Position numbers and translations under genes: made by a program
Shown: positions 48,660 to 61,971 of the stretch, piece after piece
How positions within the stretch are numbered: position 1 is the stretch's first letter
Layout: every line of letters begins with the position of its first letter
Notes under the pieces: model-generated
Told to the model about the DNA's origin: nothing
What the model saw: the letters and a program-made list of their open reading frames with translations, nothing else
Database searches by the model: none
NCBI GenBank assembly: GCA_921293015.1
Contig: OV121081.1
Location: forward strand, 75,223,022-75,287,021
Direction: 5' to 3'
DNA length: 64,000 nt
DNA from: Phorcus lineatus
Lineage: Eukaryota; Mollusca; Gastropoda; Trochida; Trochidae

Positions 48660-51600
48660 GAACACCTAACAGTACTCACACATTTTAGATGAATTAATCT
48701 AAGAGGAAACGTGCCTTGAAATTTTTTAACATCTTGGGAAACAGAACCACTGAAAACTACAATGGCCATTTCATTGTTGAGTGTTTGAGTGGTATATTAG
48801 GTAATAGTGTCCTATGATATTGTCTTCGACATATAATGGTCCATAATACCAAAAGGTATTTTCAATAGGTTTGCACGACAATCTCAGATATAAGTCAGAA
48901 AAGATGCATACATTAACTATTGTTTTTCAGCTTGATGCCATTATTTAGAAAAAATGACCTTGACAAACATTTTACTTGACAAGACCTTTACAATGATAAC
49001 AAAACTCATATAAAACTGTATTATTGCTAAATGAAGACAGTTTGAGAACCCCAAATTATCATATTAAATTAATAAGCTGTTGGCAAACGTGTTTGTTTTC
49101 TTATTTGTTTTCTCGAGACCCGGCTGAACTCACTTGCTTGAATGATGATTTGTAGTTTCAAAGAAGATCATTAATCCCCCTGTTGTTGGGGTAGAGAACA
49201 AATATTCAACATAAATCTTTATCGAAACAAAACACAAGACAACTTAAGCTCTAGAGGAAAGAGTCGACAAGGCAAGGTTATCTATGAGATGTTATCATGA
49301 ACGAAGTAGACACGTATTCAGGCAGGATTTTCTAGACGTCTATGAATAATACAATCGTCTCATCGGACTCATGTCTTGAGATGGCAATAGCTCATGTCAA
49401 TACACAGAGACTCTTTAGAAAAATGGATAGTATTCTCTATGGTTAGCATGAACTTCTCTTTCTGAATATTCGGGTCGTTGATGCTCCAGCTCATTGACAT
49501 GAAACAGTTAGGAAGAGTTTACATTCTATTTCTATCACGTGTCGATTTTTCATGTAAACATATATGTTGTACTACCAGTATGACTCTCAAACTACAAGTC
49601 ACCCTGTTGTTCCTTTGTATTTTTTGACACAGCAAAGACTTACGTTTGTGCTTTTAATAGCGTCTTTGAAACGGAAGTACAGGATTGATGATGGAAATAG
49701 TTCATAAATTTTTCATCTAACGAAAATTTCAAATAATTTGCAAAATGTCCATTGAAAGTCTCGCAGGTCTCATAGATATCCTTAAAATAAATGAACACAG
49801 ATTGTTCTCATCCCAGGGGTGGTTAAGTGAAAAACACGGAACATTCGACCTTTGGTGACGACGAACAAAAACACTGTGTCTGAACGAACGAAACCAATCA
49901 ATTTTCATATAAACAACTAAACATAGTAATGTTGCGATGGTGAATTCGAACTCAAGGAGACTATCATTGTTTCCCGTGAACTCATTTGCAAATCGCAGGT
50001 TTAATATAAAAACAACAGAGTTAGACGGAGGAAGCTTGTTGATTCCTAAAACCAAACTCTACAAACCACACAAACGAAACACTAAGCTTGAGTGAATAAA
50101 AATTATGAATCAGACATACTTTGGTATCTTTGAATAAAATGCCTTTTTAGACTCGCAACATTTTTTTTGTGACACTGCATGTTTTTGAATATGGTTAAAA
50201 CAAGTGCACAGTGTTGTTTTAAGATAATGTTCATGCATTAAATCATTTATCTAATACTCTCCACTTGAGACTTGAATTGTCGCCATCATTTGTCTGTACC
50301 GAAGTCTTGATGTCTCTAATTTGTATCTCTATTAAAATGTCACCATGACGGATGATATGAAATACTCATTTCTTTAATTTGTCAAATTGCATTGAATGAT
50401 AAAATGTTAACTTGAAGATCATATCTAAGCACATGATGTCATATTTCATATAATCAGCTTGTCACATGAACCTGCTTGCAATGAGCAACGCGATGTCGGA
50501 TTCATTATAACCTTAAATTCAGGCTAGATTTCGTATCCTCAAGCAATGGCGGTGAAAATGGTGTGCATGATGTTTGACAGGTGATGTAGTTTCCACGAAT
50601 AATGTGCTATCAAGTCACACCATACTTATATGATTAAGTATTGGAATGGTTAAAATTAGCATGTACTAATATTTAATCATACACTTTAAAAATTCTCATT
50701 GTAATTTCTCCAACTGCACTGACAAGATATAGTAACACATGTGTATTGTTCAAAGATGTATGAGTATGTTATGTTGTACCTTGTGTGACGGGTCGCACTC
50801 ACATCAAGTCTGTCTAAAAATCTAAGAGATCTTTTCTTTTTGATATTTCTCGAAACCTCCAGAAGTCTTAACTTATCTTTAAACGGGTGAGTTTCTTACT
50901 CTTAGTGCTTACACGTAACGGTACAATAACCATTCGCGAACCTATCATTTGATCACAGCTTTTGGTACTTCTGGATGATGAAAAAAATAGAAGTTAAATG
51001 TACAACATTTTAATTTCTATATATGTCGGTATAAACATTTCCATATTGACTTACTTAAATTTTAATCACGAGTACATTGATTGATCATTTAGAAAAATGT
51101 CACTTACTGTGTTTGACGCTGCTTGTCATTTATTTGAGATATGACTAAAGAACTAACTAAAGAGTTTTAAAATTTCAGACAAATGGTCTCTTAAGCGAGC
51201 CACCAATAAGGGCAATAACATTAAACTATGGTTCAGTAAATTAAATCATTACTGCGCACGTTTAAACAGAGCATCATTGGTGCTTCGCCTTATCGTGATG
51301 CATTAAAACTAAAAAGTAACATGGTACTCGCATGATTTTGCATGTTAACGAACTTTATGGATGAAGCTTATCGTCTAGTCTCTTGTCAGATTTAGCTACA
51401 TTATTTATGTCAGTGACTGGCATTTCAAGGCCTTTATTTGCATCACCTTTTCTTTATTTTCCAGCTTTTGCGGATATTCACTGACATGCTAGAAATAAGC
51501 CATGTTTTCTTTTCTCTATAATTTATATATTTGGTGTGCAATGTCATCAAAGCAGATTTCAGCAGAGGAATGGGTTTGATAAAACAGCTAAATTTACTTA

Positions 51601-52939
51601 CCGAATAATAAATACCCTACCTTATGTGATGAAAGATACAGTAGTTCACACAATAAATCAATCTATTTATTCAAGAGTGACGACCAAATTGATTAATTAT
51701 TTATCCAAAGCAGCTTTATCATAAGATTTAACAATTCATTTCACTAAATACATACAATGGTCTCTTTCAAACGCCAACACAACAGAAACATTTTGTAGTA
51801 AATATTACTACTTTTTAGAAATAGTATTACCATTTGTACATTTTAATCTTGCATTCGCCTTTACCTGGGGAATGGACTACATGTACACAAATGGCAGATA
51901 GTGATGCAATGCAATAGGGTCATGCAAGAAAAAACATGACGGTATTATGGTAGATCTTTGACGTAAAAGATTGCTGTTGACTTTGCTCTACGACTTATAT
52001 TCTGAATCAAGAACAGTCAATGTGCTAAGTGAAATATAAAGCCTGTTTATTTATCACACATGATGCTTACAAGCTAGCATTGATAAAGACTGTCGTATAA
52101 GTTATTAAAATATGTATATTTGAATATTCCAACAAAGCAACGTTCCAATTCGGTTACGTCAATCTTTTTCTTGAGTAGAAATGTTTAATATTTTGGAGAC
52201 CTGTCAAGTTTAAAGACGTCCTTCTTAGTCTCGTAACGTTGCTAGAGGCTTGACCACGGAAAAAAATTAGTAATCAAAATTTTCAAAAGTATTGACAGTC
52301 TTTTAAAAACAATTGATATTTTTCTGAAATGTCAACCCTTAATAGGGCAATAAATTAAAGACTTATTTAAGGCTTTTCTAACCTTATTTTTCTTTATCAA
52401 GTTAAACGACTTTGAAAGGCGTCAATTCTTAATTTAAGTGAAAGTCCCCTGGGAAATTACACTGCAGGAATTGGCTGTAACACTGCATTCCCCTCTTTAG
52501 AGTTTTTGGGAAAGTAATTTAACACTTTCAATGTTATTAAATTTTCTAATGAGATATCGGTATCATAATATCGTATAGTAGGTTTCAGCGATATTCAGTT
52601 GAAGCACTTTTCCCTAACACAAACATAAAGAGGTGTACATCGCTGTTCATGTGCTTGTCAAAAAGGCAAAAGGATAGAGCAGAGATCAGTGATGCGTACA
52701 CTATGGCGCCACTCAGATGAAACTATACTTTTGTTTTAAATCAAATCTTACCATATAACCTATAACAGCATAGAAAATAAGCAAAATCAATCAAGGATGG
52801 AAGGTACAGGAAGAAAAAATATGTCAATAATCTTAAACAAAGCGTATATTTCGTCAAAGGAGAGACTATAGAGACCAACGAAAACATTTGTATTATGAAC
52901 GTTGCAGTAATATCAAGGGAACCGAAACATCCGTATACG
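48660..52939. other. non-coding, nothing recognised
   Basis: Over 4 kb of AT-rich DNA. The longest frame (49729-50055, minus, 108 codons) has no recognisable motif. Confidence 0.5.
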
Positions 52940-53167
52940 AGGTGAGGTGATTTGGTGTTCAACACCGCTTTCAAGAATATTTCACTTACATCACGGCTGC
53001 TAGTAATATTGCAGGGAGAAAGCCCAACGCACCCATGTGGCTATGTTTTGCGGTGAAACCTGCTGGAACTAGCGGGTGATACTGCGCTGTAATTCATAGT
53101 AGCAATGCACCCAAACCTTACTGCGTGTAGAACAGTTCTATTCTGCAAAGTTACCGAGCCCCCGGCT
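52940..53167 (-). mobile_element. SINE-A copy lacking its tRNA head
   Basis: The complement of the tail (GGTGAGGTGATTTGGTGTTC) begins at 52941. The body then runs with TCACGGCTGCTAGTAATATT and GGCTATGTTTTGCGGTGAAA to ACCGAGCCCCCGGC near 53166, where the tRNA-like head should start but is missing. This is a 5'-truncated copy with small internal deletions. Confidence 0.82.
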
Positions 53168-54910
53168 GATCATTTTCTGACGTGACTAGTTTGCCCTTTC
53201 TTTCTGATCTGCCTACACTTCTTTGAATCTGAACCCATGAGGCAAATTGCCTTACTCACTTACTCGTTCACTTCGTCAGTCTTAGTTATTGTCCGAGGAA
53301 GAAGAATACAACTCGGACTTCTACTTAAAAGCACAGTCAACTTTGATAAAATTTTACAAAACTGGGACTTAGTGCATCTACCTTCACACATACGTATTTC
53401 AAATGCATTCAGATGGTAAAATAGAATTAAGTAGTTCTCAGACATCAAAATGCTTCTTGAGAGGGTTTCTTTGATCAAATTCAAAAGTTAATCAACATTT
53501 TAACCACATGTGATTAAAGGAACTGAATTTTGAAAAAAAATGAACCCTTGATATATAATGAAAACATTTCAACAACGGATCTTTAAAAAGTATTTAAAAA
53601 ATTCAGGGGTAAATGATAGGACATTCATCAAGAAATCTGTTATCTATCTAATTTCAATTATTGAAACGTGAAATCATAAAAGTGTATTTCACCACCACAT
53701 TTCAAAAGTAAGATATAGATAGGGAGATAACTTCACTGATAAACAACGCATGACATTAAATATGTCTGCACCGAACTACACATGTTCAAGGTATATTATG
53801 TAACTATATAATGTGAATAAGAAACCAGTATTGACATGATGTCCTTAATTATTATTTCAGGTTGCTCGATATGAAAATGACATTAGACTAAATAAAGATA
53901 GGCTCCTCCTCAACAGTTTCAAGTCATGAACAGTTTTGTTGTTTATTTTACTTTGCATTTGGTCAGATTTCGGTCAGTCATATATGAACTTGGCAAAGAC
54001 ACGTACAACTCAATCTTCTTCAAACCATTAATGGATGACAAGAGAAAGGCATCAAATCATGTTGAGATCAGGATCAATAGACAAATATACGGAAGAGATC
54101 CTTATAAAGCCTTTAGTACAGATAAGTGCGGATCAAAGATAGACTCAAACACTTTGCGGCAAATCAAACATTTGATTTCGTCTTCCCCCAGGAAGGACCA
54201 TTAAATTCAGAAAATGAGGGTTCCATTAGCTTCACTATAAAAAAATATTGATCTTAAATGTTTTATGTTTTGCTCGAAACAAAACTTCTATCTCCAGTGT
54301 AGACTGTAATAGCTATAGGATCGCGAAAAGCGTGTTTCTGAAAGAATTCTTACGTTATTTCCCTGTTTAGTGAAGTTGTCTCAGGCAAGAGAGAATGTTT
54401 CAGGACATCAGTTCATGAAAACATAGAAAATACCGAAATAACTTGTACAACGTTAGAAAATCACAGTCGTTACAGAGGTTGGTAAAACGACATGATCCCG
54501 AAAAAGTTGAAACCATTTAATAATTGTTCACCTAAACAAATAGAATCAGTATGTGCAACGGTTCCTTTAAAACAAGGTATGGTATGGATTGCAACTTCTA
54601 AATGCCCGTCACGAACTTATTATGTACATTATTGCTATAATATGATGTCATTCATACCTTAATTAATTTATACTTTAGTTCTCAAAGTTCTTGTTTGGTT
54701 CTAGTATTGATTTAGTACATTCTTTATTTGGGTTATCTGGGTAATGGCTTCGATACAAAAAGGCCTGAATCTTTGAATAACACATATCTAGAGATAGAGA
54801 TGGAACTAAACTAAACACTGCTTGATTCGACCATTTCCATTTCAAAATAACATATTAACCCATTTTCAGAACTATCAGTTATACCTGCTATTAAATAACG
54901 CCGCGTGTTA
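53168..54910. other. non-coding, nothing recognised
   Basis: AT-rich. A plus-strand frame at 53926-54204 (92 codons) has no motif I know. Confidence 0.5.
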
Positions 54911-54913
54911 TGT

Positions 54914-55256
54914 TGAGTACTTGGCATCGTCATTCGTATGAAATGCAAGAACTTTAGATAACATTGACTGGATACATTTTTATTATTTGCATGTTGGGTC
55001 ATCATAATGAAAGGTGTCATTAAGAGACTGTTGCACATATGAATAGTAGCATAACCTTTGTTAACAGCTGCAGACCATAAATAAATGAGATAGATTAAAT
55101 TGTACAATGTATTTAAACGAACTTTTGTATTAACCATTGTCAGTCATATTCTATATCATTACTGTGCCACACAATGATTTATGTGAATAATGATTTTGAA
55201 TAAAATTAATTACTAGAAGAGAAAATTTACCAAAATTTTTTTTAATTAAGTTGGCG
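54914..55256. repeat. sequence shared with 21896-22000, 3' of a mariner remnant
   Basis: The block TTCGTATGAAATGCAAGAAC...TAGATAACATTGACTGGATA matches 21911-21965 closely. The remainder up to the TACGAGGGGAAGTAAATAAG motif has no counterpart at the other locus, so the two copies differ by an insertion or deletion of about 300 bp. Confidence 0.55.
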
Positions 55257-55922
55257 TACGAGGGGAAGTAAATAAGTTCATAGAAGTGGATATGAAACAG
55301 TAGCCGATAGTTGTGATAAAGAATATGATCTCCCTGGACTTTGCCAATTTGTTTTGAGACTATGTATGCCCTTGCTCTGACTGGCCCCTCAGGCACGCCC
55401 CAGTAGCTGTCTTCAGTTCATCATCATTGCCATGGTGAATCCACGCTTCATACCTTGTTACTAGACGGGCATGAAAGTTACTGGGATCAGCATTGTTAAT
55501 GTCCAAGAGCTTAATACTGGACTGAAGTCTCGCTCTTGTGCATTTAAGTTTCGTGGTAACAAACTTGCTGATACCTAGGACATGTGCAAATGCTCATGAA
55601 TTATGGTGCAAACACTTCCATGCGAAATGCCACACTCTGAAGGCATCTCGTCCACGTTTATTATACGATCAGATATGATGAAGCCCTGGATCCATGAAAC
55701 CATATCATCTGTAAAAACTTCAACAGGCCTCTCTGACCATGGGTCATGGTCCAAGGAAGTGCGACCCTGCTTAAATTCCGCTGACCATTTTTCAACAGTG
55801 GAATATTGAGGGGCTTCTTTCCCATACTTATTGGTCATATGTTTATGTATTTCGGTCGCATCTACCCCTTCTTTCGTGAGAAAATTGATAACTGCACGAT
55901 GCACAGTTTTTAAACTTTCCAT
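55257..55922 (-). pseudogene. mariner transposase remnant with central deletion
   Basis: The minus-strand N-terminal half is open: it starts MESLKTVHRAVINFLTKEGV and has the HTH region YSTVEKWSAEFKQGRTSLD, then ISHGSVCTIIHEHLHMS. After a TAG stop and a frameshift, NADPSNFHARLVTRYEAWIH appears, where relatives have VTGDESW, so the first catalytic Asp is lost (Tyr). The rest of the DDE domain is missing, and a C-terminal block KGIHSLKTNWQ follows. TACGAGGGGAAGTAAATAAG at 55257 resembles a mariner terminal repeat; the matching upstream end was not found. The protein belongs to the mariner HTH plus DD34D class and is inactive. Confidence 0.85.
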
Positions 55923-58900
55923 GAATACAGGAGGGAACCTATGTTCAACAGGCTGTAAATCTCAAGTAAATTATCGGGAGGGTTGTTTATGTCTGTCAAC
56001 TGTCGTCAGATGGCCTATTTAAAAAATGACAACAACGATTATGTCTTCGGGGGTGTATCAATACTAACCTTTAAGAACCTACTGACTTCCATGCGTATTT
56101 ATTCTCATCTCAACATTCATGTTTTCTCTTTTTATGTCTTAAGAATTCCTGCTATCCTTGAGCAAAGTAACAAACCCTCTAAAGAGTATGTGATATCATC
56201 TTGTTATAGACAGAAGATAAAAAAGGTGTTCATCAAAAACAATTAGAACGAATAATGCCTGCAGTGAATCTCAGCATTGGTCAATAAATTATTTGGAGTA
56301 TCGGAAGCCAATAGAATTCTTTGTATTTTACCCATTGCTTAACACAAGGTTTGATTGATCAGATTATCAATATTTCAAACACAAATAAATACAATGCTTA
56401 TAGCTTTGTTTGAAAAGTCATTACACAATCTTACAATGTCATCTACTTTTGTTTAAATAAATCGTGTTGATACTGAAATAACAACGGTCTCCTCAACTCT
56501 ACACTATTCATGACTTCGTCCTTTGTGTGAATAGCAGGTCTGATTTCATTTTGGAAAACAGTAGAATAGCATATTACCGCAATGCTTTTTGAAAAGTTAA
56601 TAAGTGAAAGTGAGAACATCAATCACAATTCATTTCCTTTTCATCGATTACGTTGTGATGACTTCGGCAAAAAACAAAAAAATTCAGGGAAAAGACAGTT
56701 TATCTTGCCCTCGTTTTATTAATTTTCTAATTATCGAGCTTTGGCGATAGACTGTCATAATAAATATAACGAAGAAAATCTGCAAGTAATAAGTTGATTA
56801 TTGAATTTATTGCCCATATCTTGACCCAACCATATTACATATTCGGTCAGTTATTCTGAAGTAGTCATGCACTTTAATAACAATCACAAACATGTGTACC
56901 TGCAGCCTTCACAATCTGATTCGAAAGACCTTTTATATTGTGTCTTTAGAAGTTAGCAACACATTTATCTTGCATTCACCATTTCTCAACCAAAGAACTA
57001 TCTAGATGATGTGGAATGTAGCTGACAGGGGCAATACACTGTGAAGTTTGTGGAAAACATTGTGAAATAACAATTAGGCTTTGAATATTTTGCAAGCGAA
57101 GCGTATTTAACTTCGACAGGAACAACATTTGGAGTTTGTGAAAGAACGCCACGTGATGACCGTGTTTTTTCCCTGAACGCCCTGAGGAATAACATCAGAA
57201 ATGCGACCAAGCGTGGTCACTCATTTACACAAATTATGATTTAGTATGTGTTCAAATAAATACTTTTTGTTAAGGACTGACAGATAAATCAATTATCGCA
57301 TAACAACACATTATCAAGCAAATTTAACTGCTAGTTTTGTACAAAGTTACAGACGACAGTTTTTACGAAAAATAAAGGCAACTCATTCCTTATAGTCTAT
57401 TATTGGCAACCGGGACAAGAAGTCTTTCTTACAAAGCAGACGATTCCAGGGATGGAAGTAAAAGACATCATCAAAACATTACTTTAAATGCATTGAATTT
57501 TTAAATAACTGTACTTGTGTTCCCTTAAATGCATGGATCACGTTTCATGGAACATTTTTGTTATGGGCAATTTCCGACAAAATATATTTTAAGAGAAATG
57601 TATTGAAATTGTGATAAATCACTCCTTCCCTTACGGCAAACAATTTCTACTGAATTGACAAATTGAAGAGACGCTATTTAAATGATATCTTACAGAGGTG
57701 TTGTTTTGTGCCAGACTTATGACGATGCTCATTACTCAAGGGAGTGTTCCTAGCACACTCTCCCTACCATTTAGAATAACCAGTAGGAAGTCAACATTTA
57801 GCTTTTCTCATCAATAGTGTAACATAATAAGTCACACGTCTTACAACATGTTTTAAATCAGTCCGATTAAAATGTACCATATTCGGAGGGATAAAATGTT
57901 GTCACATGTTTATTTTGACGGGGGGATCACATTATCTGATTTGGTTCCCTTGTGGGACTCGAAACAACACCCTCCGAGTCGGGCCACACCGCCAGCCATG
58001 GCCGTACTGGCAGTGAACCAAACCGCTAATTCCGCCAGCATTGGTCGTACCAGCAGCTAAGCAACTCGCCCTGTGGTACACATACACACACATGAAGATA
58101 ATTTAACAAGATCACAGACTGCAGCTGATTCTAAATGTGAGATGTCATGATATTTCTCCAATCTTTTGGATAAAACAATCTTAAGTCCATGAATCAAATT
58201 CCTATGTAAGAATTGGCAATACTTGAATTCATAATTCATGGAATCTAGGCGACTCTGTGACAGGGAAGGTCAGAATTTGAGGGATTTTCTTCCAAGAGTA
58301 AGACATCCAATTTGTCAATTGTCAAGCTGACACTATTCCTTATTTCTGGAATAATAAGACCCAGATAGGATAGTGAAGCTTCACCACACTGAAATGCGAC
58401 TTCAACGATAAATATAGTTAATACACGAAATACCAAAATATCACCAAGATATTTTGGTGTCGGTAGAAAAAATGTGTGTGTCCGCTTCAAACATGATGAC
58501 GCCTTTCTATAATAAAAACATTTATGAGATATTATTTTTCCATAATAAAAACATTTCCTACTTCTAGACTTTCTTGTTGGAGTATCAAGATGTGGAATAT
58601 GCATGTTCTCTCTGATTCGCTTGACATTTTCTTTTCACCAATACAGAATGCTGAACACTTATTTCGTTGTTATTTGATTGTTCGCTTGTGATTACTTACA
58701 CATATCTGTTGCTTATGAAATCAATTGTCATAATGTTATTAATAAATAGTTTAATATATAATAGTTTAATTAGATACAAATTCCCTCAATACTTTATTTT
58801 TTTTCTAGTTCCTTCAGACTATATTAATGTTTCCATTGCCCCTTGATAAGCCCATAATATAAACTGAAGGTGCTCAATTGTAGTAAAGAAAATCGATACA

Positions 58901-59653
58901 GCACAGTAACTTTAAGCATTTTGGCAAAAGGGAAATGAATAAATAGAACACATGTGGCTTATCATTGGTGGCGGCATGGGGTACTTGGTGGACGGTAAAA
59001 TATTTCGATCTAAAATAATGGAAATAAGGCAGCACTTTAAGAAATGTTATATTCACCAGAGTTCTTAAGATGTCAATTGAGGCGATATAATTTTGCCTGA
59101 AAATAGTTGCCTAATTTCAATGTGTTAGTGACAGTGTTTGTATTCTTAAAAACAGCCGCATGCTATGAATGTAGTATGGAAAGTTATAATACTCTGCCTA
59201 AAAGAACATATGTAACCAACAATCATTTAATGATGCTGTAAGCTTTGCGAAATCAAGTCCTCAAATACTTTCGGCACAAATCTTTCTGAATTATTATTTT
59301 AATACATTTCAGTGACGCGTTTATCTAAAATTATTTCGAAAAATGTCTCTGATTAAAGTTTGGTACCTTCTCGTTTCAAAGTAAGAGTCGCCTCAAATCG
59401 TGGCTGTTTTAAACCGTCTATACTTACCATAACATCTTTCACAAGTTGTAGTTACACTCTGACCGTGACATTGTAGCAAGGCGGGTTTTCTGAAGACGTT
59501 GCCCTTTGCGTTCACCTTGAATTGGTCGGTGAACTGCCCTAGCTATTTAACAAAAGTATCCCTCTTCAGGTTATTTCTATCATTGAAAAAGTTTATAAAT
59601 TTCAACCTGATTAAAACTACTTCATATTTAATGAATTTGCATTTCTTCTATTA
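55923..59653. other. mostly non-coding, one GC-rich patch
   Basis: No gene supported. A GC-rich patch at 57915-58075 contains, on the minus strand, TGTTTCGAGTCCC, a B-box-like sequence, so it might be part of another tRNA-derived SINE. Around 58425-58465 an inverted pair (ACCAAAATATC/GATATTTTGGT) is present. The minus-strand frame at 58245-58604 has no known motif. Confidence 0.45.
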
Positions 59654-59887
59654 CACCGCTTGGCTCATTACCTTAACGTGGTGTGGTGGTTTGCGTGCTT
59701 CAGAGACCCCGGAAGCTATGTCAGTCGGAGCCTATATACTCATGACAGGGCATCCAAGATGGACAGCCAGACCAAATTTGAGTCGTTCAAAAAACTGCTG
59801 TGTATCTCTTATTGTGCCTTTCCTTCCGTCTTTTCCCTCAAGCTTTCGATCCTTTCTCCCTGACCTGTTCCCCAACTCACTCACTCA
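59654..59887 (+). mobile_element. SINE-B with internal deletion
   Basis: It runs from CACCGCTTGGCTCATTACCT through GTGTGGTGGTTTGCGTGCTT to the CCCCAACTCACTCACTC tail. About 65 bp between CCTGACCTGTT and the tail, including the TTAATAACTGAAATATTG block, are missing. Confidence 0.82.
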
Positions 59888-60161
59888 TATTTCTTCTAAT
59901 TTGCGGGAAGTAAAAACTCATTTAAAACAATTACTAACAATTCATAATTACGTCATAAAAAGTATATGAATTGATAATGATCGCATTCCTGAGTTTTACC
60001 TTTTTCAATGAATACAACGATAACCTACACCCTTAAAACCTATAAACTCGTTTAGTCGCGATTGATAAGATAAAATGACCGTCCGAAATGACGGCCTATG
60101 TTACATACATGTCATATTGGATTGGTGATGTCGACGTTCCAAGGTATGTTCCTGTCACTAA
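59888..60161. other. short spacer, nothing recognised
   Basis: AT-rich sequence without a recognised feature. Confidence 0.5.
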
Positions 60162-60360
60162 CCCAGTCACTTCAAAGAGAATGTAAGCGCCACTGAATCA
60201 AAGAACTGGAATACTTGATGACGTGTTGTCTGGACTTCAACACTCTTTATCAAATTTACAGGAATTGTCTGCGTCATTCACAGACAAAAGGGTGGTAATG
60301 ATTTTACGTAAAACGTTTCGTCACTAAAATAGATAAATTGAATTTGGCATGTATTACAGT
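60162..60360. repeat. dispersed repeat C, copy 2
   Basis: Matches 47353-47540 in the same orientation, with CCAGTCACTTCAAAGAGA at the left, TTTATCAAATTTACAGGAAT in the middle, and CATTCACAGACAAA further right. Confidence 0.6.
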
Positions 60361-60765
60361 TGTCTTACTGTAGACAAGAATCGCATTTCTCTCCTCTCGT
60401 CTGTAAGAACTTTTCTTAAACTTTGGTTGAGAGTTTCAATATTTAAGATTTTGAGAGAATGTAAAGGACTTCTGAAAGAAAAAAAGGTGCGATATTACAA
60501 GCATAGAAACATAATCTGAGTCAATTATGTTTGAAACAATAAACCAACTTGTTATTTGACCGAGAATAAATGCTAGAAACCATGTTTTTGGATGGTAAAT
60601 GACACTTTGGTGGAGCGAAAAGGATATAGCATAGCGGAAGAGAATTCAGACAATATCATACAATCGTAACAATATAATACATTCATTGTTTAAACCTTCG
60701 TAACATTATCAAAAAGGCAATTAGCTGCTTATATATCTATATATCTTATATATATATATTGGTTA

Positions 60766-61093
60766 CCACCACTGGACTCAATACCTTATCGTGGTGTGGT
60801 GGTTTGCGTGCTTCAAAGACCCTGAGAGCTATGCCAGCTGGAGCTTCCATGCTCCTGGTAGGGACACCCAAGCTGGACAGGTCACACGGGTAGAAGCCAA
60901 ACTAAATTTGAGTCCTTCTAAAACCTGTTGTCTATCTCTCACTTTGCCTTTCTTTCCGTCTTTTCTCTCATCCTTTCGATCCCTTTCTCCCTTGTCTGTC
61001 CACTCTCTTTTGGATGCTTGTCATCCACGTGTTTAATAACTGAAATATTGTTCAAAGCACGTTAAACCCCAACTCACTCACTCACTCACTCAC
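60766..61093 (+). mobile_element. SINE-B, full length, with 13-bp TSD
   Basis: Starts CCACCACTGGACTCAATACC and ends in (CTCA)n. The direct repeat TATATATTGGTTA lies at 60753-60765 and 61094-61106, fixing both ends; the element is 328 bp. The high identity to the 24974 and 16890 copies suggests recent activity of the family. Confidence 0.93.
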
Positions 61094-61106
61094 TATATAT
61101 TGGTTA

Positions 61107-61971
61107 ACAATTGAAATGTGTACAGAAATAGGAAATTAAAGGCGTAGGTCTTTTACCAATAGTCTAGTAAACTATTTTGTATAACATTACATGAGAGCTT
61201 TGAAGCTGAAAATGCAGGCGCAACCGTTTCATATCAATTATGCCTTGCAAGCAATTTATAGAGGATAAATGTCTTTTCTTGACTACACCGTGTTACTCTC
61301 ATACGTGTTCTATCTCACTTGCGTAACACGTACAACCCAGCTTACACGTTCCAACTGCAAACAAAAGTTTATATCACCGCTAATCATAGAAATTAGCATA
61401 AAATATTTCCATATGTGGGTATTTGTTAGAGTAAATCTGTTAAAGCCGTAAATGGGTCAATTTCAAAAGATGTCTCCGTTTGTCGTTCTGAATATGAAAA
61501 ATAATAATTCCATAAAAGACTAAATTTTTTATTTGAACATGAACAGCAAACATCAACAATAACAGTGATAAAGTTTGCAAGCTTAATAACCAATACTTAA
61601 TTAACAAATACCTGTTAATTAGTGAACATTGAAAAATGTGTCCTTACCGTTACCAAAATTACAAATGTTATTTGTTTCAATATTGATATATCAAAATGAT
61701 ATTTAATGATGTTAGGTATTATTCTTATATAGTGTTAGCATACCCTGAGAGAAATTCAATTATTTGTAAAGCAGAAAGTTAAGTTTTCAGCTTTTCAATT
61801 CTACCGTTCAGAAAATTCAGCTCAAGATGTCTTTTCAACTTACAAAATAACCGTACCAGAAGAAATTGTGTGTTTATGGCTTATTCCTCATTTAGATAAA
61901 ACAGAAAGTAGTATGTACTTTTAGTTTGGTTCACAAAGGTTCATAATTAATGGAAGTAATTACCAATTAGT
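61107..61971. other. non-coding, nothing recognised
   Basis: AT-rich DNA leading to the 200-bp-spaced repeat array. No frame supported. Confidence 0.5.

Noticed and set aside
48473-48661. Plus-strand frame ending in poly-Ile
   Set aside because: It reads through the LINE (ATT)n tail.
49729-50055. 108-codon minus-strand frame as a gene
   Set aside because: No recognised domain and no neighbouring exon-like signals.
57872-58075. GC-rich patch as a coding exon
   Set aside because: The plus-strand frame has no recognisable motif, and the minus strand shows a B-box-like sequence, so a SINE fragment is at least as likely.
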